Source: an uncultured Chitinophaga sp.
GTDB taxonomy: Bacteria > Bacteroidota > Bacteroidia > Chitinophagales > Chitinophagaceae
NCBI RefSeq assembly: GCF_902168175.1
Contig: NZ_CABHOU010000041.1
Location: 1-64,000, forward strand
Direction of reading: 5' to 3'
Length of the DNA stretch: 64,000 bases
Part shown: one piece after another, positions 35,112 to 44,138 of the stretch
How the letters are laid out: the number at the start of each line of letters is the position of its first letter
How positions within the stretch are numbered: position 1 is the stretch's first letter
The notes under the pieces: model-generated
Databases searched by the model: none
Told to the model about the DNA's origin: nothing
What the model saw: the letters and a program-made list of their open reading frames with translations, nothing else
Made by a program: the position numbers and the translations under genes

Positions 35112-35323
35112 AAAAGTTATTATTTAATGGGTGAATAAGTACGGATAAGGAGATACGTCCTGTCTGAATGTTATGCCTGTCTGATGGTAGCGGGTTAACC
35201 GTCGTTATCGGTTTCGTTATTGTATGGCAATGGATGCATACTTCGTTAAACCGAATATACGAAAAATATGAAGTGCTAGTATGAAGGGAGAATTAAGTTT
35301 TGTTTCGGTACAGGTACAAACTT

Positions 35324-35692
35324 TTAATATTGACCGGTGCCCAGCATCACGAGGGTGCAGGCTTCCATGGTTTTGATACCCTGTTTTTCGGCCATCGCTT
35401 CCAGTTCCGGATTTTCGGTACCGGGATTAAAGATGATGCGTTTCGGGTTCAGGCTTAAAATATAACCGTAGTACTCCTGCTGGCGTGTTGGGTTCATGTA
35501 TAACGTGATGGTATCTACGTTTTCCAGTGCCGGATGTTCTGCAATAACAGGTGTACCATTAATATCGCCTGCCCTTTTACCGATGGCTACAACCGGGTGG
35601 TTATGCGCTCTTAACTTGTTAACCGCTAAAAAGCTATACCTGTCCGGGTTTGGCGATGCGCCTATGACTACGGTGAGTTTCAGATCTTTCAT
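35324..35692 (-). CDS. CoA-binding domain protein (YccU type)
   Basis: 122 residues forming one Rossmann-like CoA-binding domain: VVIGASPNPDRYSFLAVNKL at the N-terminus, then VDTITLYMNP and RIIFNPGTENPE. Stand-alone YccU-like proteins have no defined reaction. It lies 11 bp downstream of the TIGR01777 gene, so the two are very likely co-transcribed. Confidence 0.88.
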   Translation of the reverse strand: MKDLKLTVVIGASPNPDRYSFLAVNKLRAHNHPVVAIGKRAGDINGTPVIAEHPALENVDTITLYMNPTRQQEYYGYILSLNPKRIIFNPGTENPELEAMAEKQGIKTMEACTLVMLGTGQY

Positions 35693-35703
35693 AAAAAAGA
35701 GAA

Positions 35704-36648
35704 TTAAAACAAATGATAACGCCGCCTCGGTAGTTCGTGTACAATCTCTTCCAGTGCGGGTTCCAGTTGTGGGTAATAGAACCGGAAACCTTCCTGCATT
35801 AACCTTGTGGGCACTACCCAGCGGCTTTTGACCAATAGTTCAATTTCCGTACCGATAAGCGTGGCGCCTATGCGCAGCAGCCATTTCGGCGCGGGTAAAC
35901 CTATTTTATTGCCGGTAACATTCCGCAGGGTGTGCATAAATGTTTCATTAGTAACAGGTTGGGGAGCAGAACAGTTGTAGATGCCACTTGCGTTTTCATG
36001 TTCAAATAGCCATTCTGTCAGCCTGCAAAAGTCTTCTATGTGTACCCAGCTAAACATCTGTTGTCCGCTGGCCTGCCTGCCTCCCAGCGCGTATTTGGCC
36101 ATGTTCAGCAAGGGCTCCATCGCGCCGCCGTGCGCGCCAAGGGTAATGGCGGTACGCAATATGGCTTTGCGGGTGCGCGGTGTGTCGGCGGCATTAAACG
36201 CCTGTTCCCACTGTTTACAAACCTGTACAGAAAAGTCGTCTTGTATCTCGCCGGTAAGTTCGTCCATCGGCCGGTCTTCGGCGTGGCGGTAAATAGTGGC
36301 CGATGCGGTATTGATCCACAGGGCAGGCGGATTTGCTGCCTGTTTTACAGCCTCGCCCAGGATTTTTGTACTGTTTACCCGGCTTGCCATTATCCTGGCT
36401 TTATTGGCCTCGGTGTACCGGCAGTTTACGCTTTTGCCGGCAAGGTTGATCAACAGGTCGGCGCCATCGATCAACTGTTCCCAGCCTCCGAATGTTTCTC
36501 CGTTCCAGTATACATATTTCGCTGGTGGTTTGCCTGCTGCGGGATTTCTTGTAAGTACGGTTACTTCGTTCTCTGCGGCGTAGTACTTTACGAGGGCTTC
36601 GCCTATGAAGCCGGTCCCGCCCGCCAGGATGATCTTTTTGCCAGTCAT
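35704..36648 (-). CDS. TIGR01777-type NAD(P)-dependent epimerase-like oxidoreductase
   Basis: 314 residues, extended short-chain dehydrogenase fold. NAD(P) site LAGGTGFIGEALVKYY, then DLLINLAGKSVNCRYTE and ILRTAITLG, with a C-terminal DUF1731-like segment (LPAPKWLLRIGATLIG). Family members include the sugar-nucleotide epimerase-like YfcH and SulA homologues; the substrate is not known. It follows the GbsR-type regulator by 49 bp. Confidence 0.9.
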   Translation of the reverse strand: MTGKKIILAGGTGFIGEALVKYYAAENEVTVLTRNPAAGKPPAKYVYWNGETFGGWEQLIDGADLLINLAGKSVNCRYTEANKARIMASRVNSTKILGEAVKQAANPPALWINTASATIYRHAEDRPMDELTGEIQDDFSVQVCKQWEQAFNAADTPRTRKAILRTAITLGAHGGAMEPLLNMAKYALGGRQASGQQMFSWVHIEDFCRLTEWLFEHENASGIYNCSAPQPVTNETFMHTLRNVTGNKIGLPAPKWLLRIGATLIGTEIELLVKSRWVVPTRLMQEGFRFYYPQLEPALEEIVHELPRRRYHLF

Positions 36649-36697
36649 GGTTAGTTCAGAACTTTCAGTAAAAAATGAAATATAGGGATAAAAAATA

Positions 36698-37204
36698 TTA
36701 CTTGAATACTTTCAGCAAGGTGCTGTAGAACCAGTTTTCTTCTGCTTTGATAAATGTATTAAGCGTGGCATCGGTTTGCTGTGCAAACCTGCTGATGTTT
36801 TGTATAGAGTCGCGGAATGATTTTACGTACTTGTCCTTTTGATCGCCTTCTACGTTTTGCAGCGCGGTCAGTATCTTTAAGATCGGGTCCAGCTCGCGTT
36901 TCTTTCTTTCACGGGCAATAGCGGTACCCACTTTCCAGATGTCTTTCTCTGCGGTAAAGTACTCTTTACGTTCACCGGGTACCAGCACTTTATCCACTAT
37001 TCCCCAGTTAATCAGCTCACGCACATTCATGTTGGTGTTACCTCTCGAAATGTTCAGTTCCTCCATGATCTCGTCGGCACTTAATGCTTCAGGTGCAATC
37101 AGCAACAAGGCATGTATCTGTGCCATTGTGCGGTTGATGCCCCACTGTGCACCTAACGATCCCCAGGCTTGTATAAACTGTGCTTTTGCCTCCGTAAACT
37201 TCAT
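36698..37204 (-). CDS. GbsR/MarR family transcriptional regulator
   Basis: 168 residues. Winged helix-turn-helix at about 35-90 (MAQIHALLLIAPEALSADEI, ELNISRGNTNMNVRELINWG, GERKEYFTAE), then a long helical dimerisation tail. GbsR-type repressors respond to small osmolytes or other ligands. Being first in a run with the oxidoreductase and CoA-binding genes, it may control its own operon. Promoter is unusually clear: TTTG, 20 nt, TATTTTTG, 4 nt, ATG. Confidence 0.9.
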   Translation of the reverse strand: MKFTEAKAQFIQAWGSLGAQWGINRTMAQIHALLLIAPEALSADEIMEELNISRGNTNMNVRELINWGIVDKVLVPGERKEYFTAEKDIWKVGTAIARERKKRELDPILKILTALQNVEGDQKDKYVKSFRDSIQNISRFAQQTDATLNTFIKAEENWFYSTLLKVFK

Positions 37205-37208
37205 GGCT

Positions 37209-37240
37209 CAAAAATAATGGTAAGTTTCCGAACTTTCAAA
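37209..37240 (-). promoter_or_regulatory. Promoter of the GbsR-type gene, leaderless
   Basis: -7 box TATTTTTG at 37209-37216 and -33 TTTG at 37237-37240, spacer 20 nt, all on the minus strand. The ATG follows the box by 4 nt. Confidence 0.65.
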
Positions 37241-37426
37241 AGAATTTGAAATTATGTATAAAAAATATCATTGGGTATTGTCTGATAAAGGACTAACGGC
37301 AGGGGGATACACTATTTTTCAAGGTAGATGCGGGCTTTGAGGGGTTAATTGAGTATCAACCGTTCCGGCGGTTGTGAACACATTCTTGCCCGCAATGGCA
37401 ACTGTTTTTGCTTTAGAATGAGGGCC

Positions 37427-37813
37427 TTAGTTTCGTGAATGTAAGGCTACACGGTTTCCCTCTGTATCCTGGAAAATAGCATAGTAACCAAGGTCGCTTT
37501 GGTCGGATACCAGTTTTTTGTCGAGTTCTATTTTACCGCCTGCATCGGGTACGCGGTTTAGAACGATGGAGAGGTCTTCGCCGGCGTTAAGGTATACAAG
37601 GCTGCCCCGCTGGCTGGGCAAATAGTCCGGGCCATGGGCAATAGCGCCTCCTATGCCGTGTTCAGGATTGTAAGGAAAAAGGGCTAATCTGTCGCTGCCC
37701 AGCTCCATTTCCTGCATCTCGCATTCAAATATCGTCGTATAAAATTTCTTCGCCCTATTAAAGTCATTCACGGGAATCTCAAACCAGTTGATGGCGTTCT
37801 TGGGTGCTTCCAT
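37427..37813 (-). CDS. VOC (glyoxalase-fold) family protein, single domain
   Basis: 128 residues: AINWFEIPVNDFNRAKKFY opens the first beta-alpha-beta module and DLGYYAIFQDTEGNRVALHS closes the second, with the final metal-ligand Glu replaced by His in the ALHS strand. Single-domain members act as dimers. No substrate inferred. Monocistronic by position. Confidence 0.88.
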   Translation of the reverse strand: MEAPKNAINWFEIPVNDFNRAKKFYTTIFECEMQEMELGSDRLALFPYNPEHGIGGAIAHGPDYLPSQRGSLVYLNAGEDLSIVLNRVPDAGGKIELDKKLVSDQSDLGYYAIFQDTEGNRVALHSRN

Positions 37814-37933
37814 GTAGTTCTGGATGTTTTGAAGGGGTGTACTAAATATACTACTTTAAATAGTACGGCTAAATGTTTTTTGTTTTTTTAGCAAAGAAGG
37901 ACCGGAAATTACCGGCCCTTCTTATAACGTTTA

Positions 37934-39454
37934 TCAGGAAACTATCTCGGCGTTAGTATCGCCGGCCTCTTTAGGCTTACCCAGGAATTCGGGCAGGTCC
38001 ATACCGGCCATGTTGAAGATATCTTTTAGGGGTGGTACGGATTTGTACAAGCCGCTGATGAAGTTGGCCGTAGAGCCTTTACTGTCAGTGCCGGCTCCGC
38101 CGCCGTCCCATACCGTTACCTTATCGATCTTAATATTTTTGATTGCCTCGGTTTGCAGGCGTACCAGTTCAGGCAGTTTGTCTGCAATAAGCAGCAGTGC
38201 CGCATCTTTGCTGTTGTTACCCGCAGCCTGTACTACACGGTTCATACCTTCGGCCTGTTTGGTCAGGATCTCGAACATACCTTTCGCTTCGGCTTCCATT
38301 TTGAGGAATATCGCATCGGCCTCACCTTTTGCACGCTGACGGATTTTTTCCGCTTCTGCCTGGGCTTCGATGATGGCTTTTTGTTTCTGGATTTCTGCTG
38401 CTACTACGATGTTGGCTTCCTGTGTAGCACGTTCCCTGGCGGCACGCGCGGCTTCGGCTTTCTGCTCGGCCTCGTACGATTCTTCGAGGGCTTTTGCTGC
38501 CTGTACTTTTTCGGCTGCCATCGCTTTTTTCAGCGATTCTGCTTCCCGTTCTCTCCTGGTGGCTTCAGACTGTGCGATCTGGATTTTCGCAAGGTTCTCA
38601 CCCTGGATGGCGTTGGAGTTGGCTTCGGCGGATTTGATACGGGTATCTCTTTCTGCTTCTATCCTGCCAATGCTTTCGTCTCTCTGCGCACCGGCTATCA
38701 GTATCTCTTTGTCTTTATTGGCGCTCGCGATACTGGTATCCCTGTCGCGCATGGTTTCGGCAATCTTGATGTCTTTGTCTTTGTTGGCTTCTGCTTTACC
38801 AATTTCACCAAAACGTTCCTGCTCGGCTACGCTCTTTTTGGCTTCGTTGATGGCTTTTGCTGCTGCTTCTTTACCCAGTGCCTCAATGTAACCCGATTCG
38901 TCTTTGATGTCGGTGAGGTTCACGTTAATCAGCTTGAGACCTATCTTTTTAAGCTCGGCTTCAACGTTGGCGGCTACGTTGGAAAGGAATTTATCGCGGT
39001 TGCTGTTAATTTCCTCGATATCCATGGTGGCTACCACCAGACGAAGCTGGCCGAAAATGATGTCTTTCGCCAAATCGTGTATCTGTGGACGTTGGAGGCC
39101 CAGCAAACGTTCTGCCGCATTGGTCATTACACCGGGTTCGGTGGAAATGGCAATGGTAAAGCGGGAGGGTACGTCGATACGGATGTTTTGCTTACTCAGT
39201 GCATTGGTAAGGTTTACTTCTATCGAAGTAGGTGTAAGGTCCATAAAGGCGTAATCCTGGATAATAGGCCAGATAAAGGCCGCGCCGCCATGTATACATT
39301 TGGCGCTCAGGTTTCCTTCTGCATTAGATCCTACGCGTCCATACACTACGAGTATACGGTCGGAGGGGCAGCGCTTGTAACGGCGGAACAACGCATAGAC
39401 AAAAACGAAAACAAATACTACGCTCAGTAGTATCGCGATGAAAGTGTATTGCAT
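37934..39454 (-). CDS. Flotillin-like SPFH domain protein
   Basis: 506 residues. One N-terminal membrane helix (TFIAILLSVVFVFVFVYALF), an SPFH/band-7 domain (about 25-200; VEAELKKIGLKLINVNLTDI), then a long Ala/Glu/Lys-rich coiled coil with repeated KDKDIKIAETMRDRD-like segments, and a C-terminal tail. Flotillins scaffold membrane microdomains. An NfeD-like gene lies 30 bp upstream on the same strand, the standard flotillin partner. Confidence 0.93.
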   Translation of the reverse strand: MQYTFIAILLSVVFVFVFVYALFRRYKRCPSDRILVVYGRVGSNAEGNLSAKCIHGGAAFIWPIIQDYAFMDLTPTSIEVNLTNALSKQNIRIDVPSRFTIAISTEPGVMTNAAERLLGLQRPQIHDLAKDIIFGQLRLVVATMDIEEINSNRDKFLSNVAANVEAELKKIGLKLINVNLTDIKDESGYIEALGKEAAAKAINEAKKSVAEQERFGEIGKAEANKDKDIKIAETMRDRDTSIASANKDKEILIAGAQRDESIGRIEAERDTRIKSAEANSNAIQGENLAKIQIAQSEATRREREAESLKKAMAAEKVQAAKALEESYEAEQKAEAARAARERATQEANIVVAAEIQKQKAIIEAQAEAEKIRQRAKGEADAIFLKMEAEAKGMFEILTKQAEGMNRVVQAAGNNSKDAALLLIADKLPELVRLQTEAIKNIKIDKVTVWDGGGAGTDSKGSTANFISGLYKSVPPLKDIFNMAGMDLPEFLGKPKEAGDTNAEIVS

Positions 39455-39484
39455 ATAGAGTAATTGTTTATAACGGGATAATTT

Positions 39485-40075
39485 TTACAACCGTGTAACG
39501 AGTAACAGGTCGTCGCCAAGTGATTGCTGTACGCGGATGCGGCTATGGCTGGGCAGGTCGGTAAAGTCGTCGGTAAGGGCATCGAGCTCGCGGATGGAGC
39601 CTTGTACTTTGACCAGTACCTTGCCCGTGCCGCTACGGGCTGCAGGTATTTTCAGGTATACTTCGCCAGTTTGGCCAACCGCGTTTTTGATATTGAGGGT
39701 GCCACTGTGGGATAATTTGCTGGTATAGTAAAACAAGGCCGACATGATCACCATCATCACGAGGCCGCAGAATACGGAGATGCCAACGGTGGCCATCGGG
39801 CTCACGCCGGAATTAATACAGGCCAGTCCTGTCCAACCCAGGATGGTGAAAAAGGCCAGCATATTTTTGATGGTGAAGAATTGGAATCCTATCCCGTCGT
39901 CGCCGGAAACGGCATCGTCAGCATCGCCTACTGTGCCGTCGTGGTCGCCGCCTAGCAGGGTCATGCCCATTTGTAATATGAAGAAAAGGGTAAAAGCGAG
40001 GGTGATGATCCAATAGATCCTTTCAAAGGCGGCTTTCTCTGCCCACCAGGCATTAACGTCGAGCAACAGGTACAT
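39485..40075 (-). CDS. NfeD-like membrane protein with OB-fold
   Basis: 196 residues from ATG 40075 (MYLLLDVNAWWAEKAAFE). Three hydrophobic segments (IYWIITLAFTLFFILQMGM, LAFFTILGWTGLACI, VGISVFCGLVMMVIMSALF) precede a C-terminal OB-fold (GQTGEVYLKIPAARSGTGKV). It matches YuaF-type NfeD proteins, which work with flotillin (next gene). The frame runs upstream to 40180 but crosses the pdhC terminator, so that extension is rejected. Confidence 0.85.
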   Translation of the reverse strand: MYLLLDVNAWWAEKAAFERIYWIITLAFTLFFILQMGMTLLGGDHDGTVGDADDAVSGDDGIGFQFFTIKNMLAFFTILGWTGLACINSGVSPMATVGISVFCGLVMMVIMSALFYYTSKLSHSGTLNIKNAVGQTGEVYLKIPAARSGTGKVLVKVQGSIRELDALTDDFTDLPSHSRIRVQQSLGDDLLLVTRL

Positions 40076-40100
40076 GGATAAGAATTTGCCTAAATATAAA

Positions 40101-40126
40101 AAAAGCGCGGTAAGTACCGCGCTTTT
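40101..40126 (-). terminator. Intrinsic terminator after pyruvate dehydrogenase E2
   Basis: Stem AAAAGCGCGGTA / TACCGCGCTTTT, A/T flanks on both sides, between the E2 stop and the NfeD start. Confidence 0.85.
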
Positions 40127-40151
40127 ATATAGAAAAATATGATAAATATTA

Positions 40152-41822
40152 CTAAACGAGCATGGTAACAGGGTTCTCAAGGAAACCTTTGAATGTTACC
40201 AGGAAGGCCGAACCAACAGCGCCGTCTACCGTGCGGTGATCGCAGGTAAGGGTCACTTTCATGATGTTGGTTACTTTGAACTGGCCTTTGTCAGATACTA
40301 CCACTTCTTTAATGCTGCCCACTGCCAGGATAGCGGAGTTAGGCGCGTTAATGATGGCGGTGAACTGTTCGATGCCCATCATACCAAGGTTAGACACGGT
40401 AAAGGTGCTGCCGCTGAACTCATTCGGCTGCAGTTTTTTGTTTTTGGCTTTTCCGTACAGCTCTTTCGCATCGGCAGCGATCTGGCTCAGCGACTTCTGA
40501 TCGGCGAAACGGATTACCGGAACGATGAGGCCTTCTTCTACTGCCACGGCAGAACCGATGTGAACATGCTGGTTCATGCGGATGGTATCACCCAGCCAGC
40601 TGCTGTTCACGTACGGGTGCTGACGCAGTGCGAGTGCGGCGGCTTTGATCACCATATCGTTGAAGGAAACCTTTACAGGAGATACTTTATTGATCGCTTC
40701 CCTGTTTTTCATAGCCTCGTCCATGTTAATTTCCATGGTGAGGTAGAATTCAGGAGCAGTGAATTTGCTTTCGCTGAGGCGTTTGCTGATCACCTTACGC
40801 ATAGTGGTAACCGCGATGTCTTCGAAACGCTCTTCGCCTGCAGGCAGGAACGCTGCAACCTGTGGTGCTGCTGCGGCAGAACCGGAACCGGTAGCTGCTG
40901 GTGCAGATGGTGCTGATTTGGCGGCAGGTACAAAGCTGTCAACGTCTTTTTTCACGATACGGCCATTGTCACCGGAACCAGTAACCTGGCGGATGTCGAT
41001 GCCTTTATCTTCTGCGAGTTTTTTAGCGAGGGGAGATGCTTTAACACGGCCACCGTCGTTGCTGGCGGCTGGTGCTTCGGCAGGAGCGGCTGTTGCTGCG
41101 GGAGCTGCATTGGCGGCCGGTGCTGCCGGTTGCTCTGTTGCTTTGGCTGCAGGAGCGGCGTTACCACCTTTTTCGGCGGCCAGGATAGCATCTACATTAG
41201 TACCCTGTTTACCAACGATGGCCATAATGCCGTTTACTTTGGCAGCTTCACCTTCTTTAACACCTATATAAAGTAATGTACCATCGGCATAACCGATAAC
41301 CTCCATGGTCGCCTTATCGGTTTCCACTTCGGCCAGTACATCATCAGATTTAACAGTATCGCCTACTTTTTTATTCCAGGCAACGATTTTACCTTCTGTC
41401 ATAGTGTCGCTGAGCAGCGGCATACGAATAACAGTGGCGTTTTTGAGAGCTTCTGCTACAGCAGCGTCGTCGGCTTTGGCGGCGGGAGCGGCTTCCTGGG
41501 CAGGAGCAGCTGCTTCTGCTTTTGGTGCCTCTGTTGCAGCAGGCGCACTGCTACCACCAGACAGGAGCGATTTATAGTCTTCTCCCGGTTTCCCTACAAT
41601 GGCAATGATATCATTCACCTTCGCAGCCTTTCCTTTTTCTACACCTATATATAAGATAGTGCCGTCCGCATAACCCATTACTTCCATGGTAGCCTTGTCT
41701 GTCTCCACTTCAGCAATAACGTCGTCGGATTTAACGGTATCTCCTACTTTCTTATGCCATTCCGCAATCACCCCTTCGGTCATCGTGTCGCTTAAAAGGG
41801 GCATTCTGATAACTTCTGCCAT
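40152..41822 (-). CDS. pdhC: Pyruvate dehydrogenase E2, dihydrolipoamide acetyltransferase
   Basis: 556 residues. Two lipoyl domains (about 1-78 and 131-208), each with VETDKATMEV; the lipoylated Lys of the first is residue 43. Ala/Pro-rich linkers join them to a peripheral-subunit-binding domain (ASPLAKKLAEDKGIDIRQV) and the catalytic domain with CDHRTVDGAVG near the end. It moves acetyl groups from E1 to CoA. E1 and E3 are not adjacent, so the complex is assembled from separate loci. The final motif and MPLLSDTMTEG favour PDH over 2-oxoglutarate dehydrogenase. Confidence 0.93.
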   Translation of the reverse strand: MAEVIRMPLLSDTMTEGVIAEWHKKVGDTVKSDDVIAEVETDKATMEVMGYADGTILYIGVEKGKAAKVNDIIAIVGKPGEDYKSLLSGGSSAPAATEAPKAEAAAPAQEAAPAAKADDAAVAEALKNATVIRMPLLSDTMTEGKIVAWNKKVGDTVKSDDVLAEVETDKATMEVIGYADGTLLYIGVKEGEAAKVNGIMAIVGKQGTNVDAILAAEKGGNAAPAAKATEQPAAPAANAAPAATAAPAEAPAASNDGGRVKASPLAKKLAEDKGIDIRQVTGSGDNGRIVKKDVDSFVPAAKSAPSAPAATGSGSAAAAPQVAAFLPAGEERFEDIAVTTMRKVISKRLSESKFTAPEFYLTMEINMDEAMKNREAINKVSPVKVSFNDMVIKAAALALRQHPYVNSSWLGDTIRMNQHVHIGSAVAVEEGLIVPVIRFADQKSLSQIAADAKELYGKAKNKKLQPNEFSGSTFTVSNLGMMGIEQFTAIINAPNSAILAVGSIKEVVVSDKGQFKVTNIMKVTLTCDHRTVDGAVGSAFLVTFKGFLENPVTMLV

Positions 41823-41844
41823 AGTGTTTCTTCAAAATTTTGCC

Positions 41845-41876
41845 CAAACCTACATGATTTTGCGCAAAAACGCAAA
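41845..41876 (-). promoter_or_regulatory. Promoter of pdhC
   Basis: On the minus strand TTTG (41873-41876), 20-nt spacer, TAGGTTTG (41845-41852), then 22 nt to the ATG. Good match to the Bacteroidota -33/-7 pattern. Confidence 0.6.
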
Positions 41877-41954
41877 GTAAGAGTTGGTGAGTGTTTAAAA
41901 ATCGGGTGATATTTTCAGATAATATTTTTTCCTCTTTCCTCGTTTTCCGGCTTC

Positions 41955-43835
41955 CTAGAAATCCAGTTCCATTCCCAAGCCATTCTTCAATTCCGCTATA
42001 AGCGGGTATTTCTCGAGCATTTTCAGGTATTGTTCCTTGCTGGACATGGGTTGTGGCCCGTTATCGATATCTACCTGCTTGCTTTCGTCGAGCGACAGGG
42101 TAACCGTAATGTCCTTATTCCTGAACTTTCTCTTAAAGTACTCAGATATATCGAGCTTTTCTTCTTCCAGGAAGCGCAACATTACAATGTTACGGCTTAT
42201 GATGGCTATTTCCTGGGGATCGGGCAGCTGTAGTTCGGCCAGCTGCAGGTTACTTACCACGCTGGTCCGTTTGGCCTGGCGGTATACGTCGATAAACTCG
42301 TCCCAGTAAACCGACAGTGCGCCCAGGGTAATCGGTATGCTGGTTACTACCTCGGCGTTTTGTTTTGCGGCCAATGCCTGCTTCATCGCTGCCAGCCCGG
42401 TAAGTTTAATGCCGGAGGTGGCTGCTGTGGCGCTGGTGGTAGCTGCCGGTGCGGTGGCCGGTTTGCTGATGGGCGTTGGCGTCACTGTTGGGCGCGGAGT
42501 TGTTGCTGGTGGCGGCGTTACGCCGGATTCTATAGTGAGTTTCGGCGCCGTAGCCGGACTGCCACCATTGGCTGGTCGTGCAGCCGGGTTCTTTGCCGGC
42601 GTTTCAGCAGCCTCCGTATAGGCAGTTATTTTACCCGATGCGGCCACCATAAAAGGCGCCCGCAGCCTTTGCGGTGCTGCTTCAGGAACTAAGTTTTTTT
42701 TTAATACTTCACCGTTCTGGTCGTTGCTTACCAGGCTAACGGCCTGCTGGAGGTAACACAGCTTGATCAGGGCCATTTCCACATGCAGGCGTTTGTTACG
42801 CGCCATACGGTAGTTGATCTCTGTTTCGTTCAGCAGGTGCAGGGCAGTTACCAGGTACTGGGCACTCACTTTGCCGGAAAGCTGTTTGTAACGGTCTTTC
42901 AGGTTGGCCGATACTTCCATCAGGTGTAACACCTTCTCGTCTTTACATACCAGCAGGTTACGCAGGAACTCGGCCCAGCCGCCCAGGAAGTTGTCGCCCT
43001 CGAAGCCTTTCTGCAATATCTCATCAAAAATGAGCAGCGCCCCGCCTATATCCTGCTGCAAAACGCAGTCCATCACCTTAAAAAAGTAATCGTAATCCAG
43101 GATGTTAAGATGCTCAAGGGTATTCTGGTATGTAAGCTGGCCCGCAGTGAAACTTACTATCTTGTCAAGTGTACTGAGAGAGTCGCGCATACACCCGTCG
43201 GTTTTCTGCGCTATAAGGTGCAGGGCGTCGCCTTCTGCGGAGATAGTTTCTTTTTCACATATCTCTTTGAGGTGGTCAACAGTATCCTGTATGGTAATGC
43301 GTTTGAAGTCGAATATCTGGCATCGGCTCAGGATCGTGGGCAGGATCTTGTGCTTTTCGGTGGTAGCCAGGATGAAGATCGCGTAGGATGGCGGTTCTTC
43401 GAGTGTTTTCAGGAAGGCATTAAAGGCCGAGGAGCTTAGCATGTGCACCTCATCTATAATATAGATCTTGTATTTGCCTGCCTGGGGAGCGAATCGCACC
43501 TGCTCCACGAGCGTACGGATATCGTCTACCGAGTTGTTGGAAGCGGCATCCAGCTCGTGAATGTTAAATGAAGCGCCGTCGTTGAAGGACAGACAGCTTT
43601 GGCAATGGTTACAGGCCTCTCCGTCCGCCAGCGGCGTTTCGCAGTTAATTGTTTTGGCAAGAATACGCGCACAAGTGGTTTTACCCACACCACGGGGGCC
43701 GCAGAATAAAAATGCATGCGCCAGCTGACTGTTACGTATCGCATTTTTAAGCGTGGTAGTAATATGGGACTGGCCCACTACTGTTGAGAAATTCTGAGGA
43801 CGGTACTTCCTTGCCGAAACGATGAAATTTTCCAT
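41955..43835 (-). CDS. dnaX: DNA polymerase III subunit gamma/tau
   Basis: 626 residues. AAA+ clamp-loader core: Walker A FCGPRGVGKTTCARILAKT, zinc module CETPLADGEACNHCQSC, Walker B IIDEVHMLS, sensor ATTEKHKILPTILSRC with the Arg finger. A Pro/Thr/Ala-rich linker (about 420-475) leads to a tau-like C-terminal domain. I see no programmed frameshift A-tract that would make a separate gamma form. Divergent from the efflux operon at 44139. Confidence 0.95.
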   Translation of the reverse strand: MENFIVSARKYRPQNFSTVVGQSHITTTLKNAIRNSQLAHAFLFCGPRGVGKTTCARILAKTINCETPLADGEACNHCQSCLSFNDGASFNIHELDAASNNSVDDIRTLVEQVRFAPQAGKYKIYIIDEVHMLSSSAFNAFLKTLEEPPSYAIFILATTEKHKILPTILSRCQIFDFKRITIQDTVDHLKEICEKETISAEGDALHLIAQKTDGCMRDSLSTLDKIVSFTAGQLTYQNTLEHLNILDYDYFFKVMDCVLQQDIGGALLIFDEILQKGFEGDNFLGGWAEFLRNLLVCKDEKVLHLMEVSANLKDRYKQLSGKVSAQYLVTALHLLNETEINYRMARNKRLHVEMALIKLCYLQQAVSLVSNDQNGEVLKKNLVPEAAPQRLRAPFMVAASGKITAYTEAAETPAKNPAARPANGGSPATAPKLTIESGVTPPPATTPRPTVTPTPISKPATAPAATTSATAATSGIKLTGLAAMKQALAAKQNAEVVTSIPITLGALSVYWDEFIDVYRQAKRTSVVSNLQLAELQLPDPQEIAIISRNIVMLRFLEEEKLDISEYFKRKFRNKDITVTLSLDESKQVDIDNGPQPMSSKEQYLKMLEKYPLIAELKNGLGMELDF

Positions 43836-44138
43836 AAGCTAACTGCACTCCAAATGTCGAAATTAAGCACAATATAGTTAAGAAAAAACTTGCGGAGTTT
43901 GTATTGCTTATCTAGTGGCTATCTTATTGATATTTTTAATCTTATAAATAATAATGATGAGTCTATCCTCGTTATTCACCCGTTCGGCACAATTAACAAA
44001 TCGTTATAGATACGGCCGCTATTTTTATGGAATATTGAACCCGTCGCATCTGGTCCCTGTGCAGCTTATCAAACATTTACATTCAACATTTAACCGTCAT
44101 ATTGTTAATTCACTCTTTTATTACTATCAGTTTCACCT
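43836..44138. other. Divergent intergenic region, dnaX / efflux operon
   Basis: AT-rich, about 300 bp. A minus-strand GACATTTG (near-match to TAnnTTTG) lies about 15 nt before the dnaX ATG. No convincing plus-strand promoter box or hairpin was found; a 73-codon ORF that runs into the adaptor gene looks spurious. Confidence 0.4.

Noticed and set aside
38153..39430. 425-codon plus-strand ORF opposite the flotillin gene
   Set aside because: Phe/Gly/Cys-rich antisense translation; the minus-strand SPFH protein is unmistakable.
39485..40180. Longer start for the NfeD-like protein at 40180
   Set aside because: The extension crosses the pdhC terminator and adds no conserved sequence.
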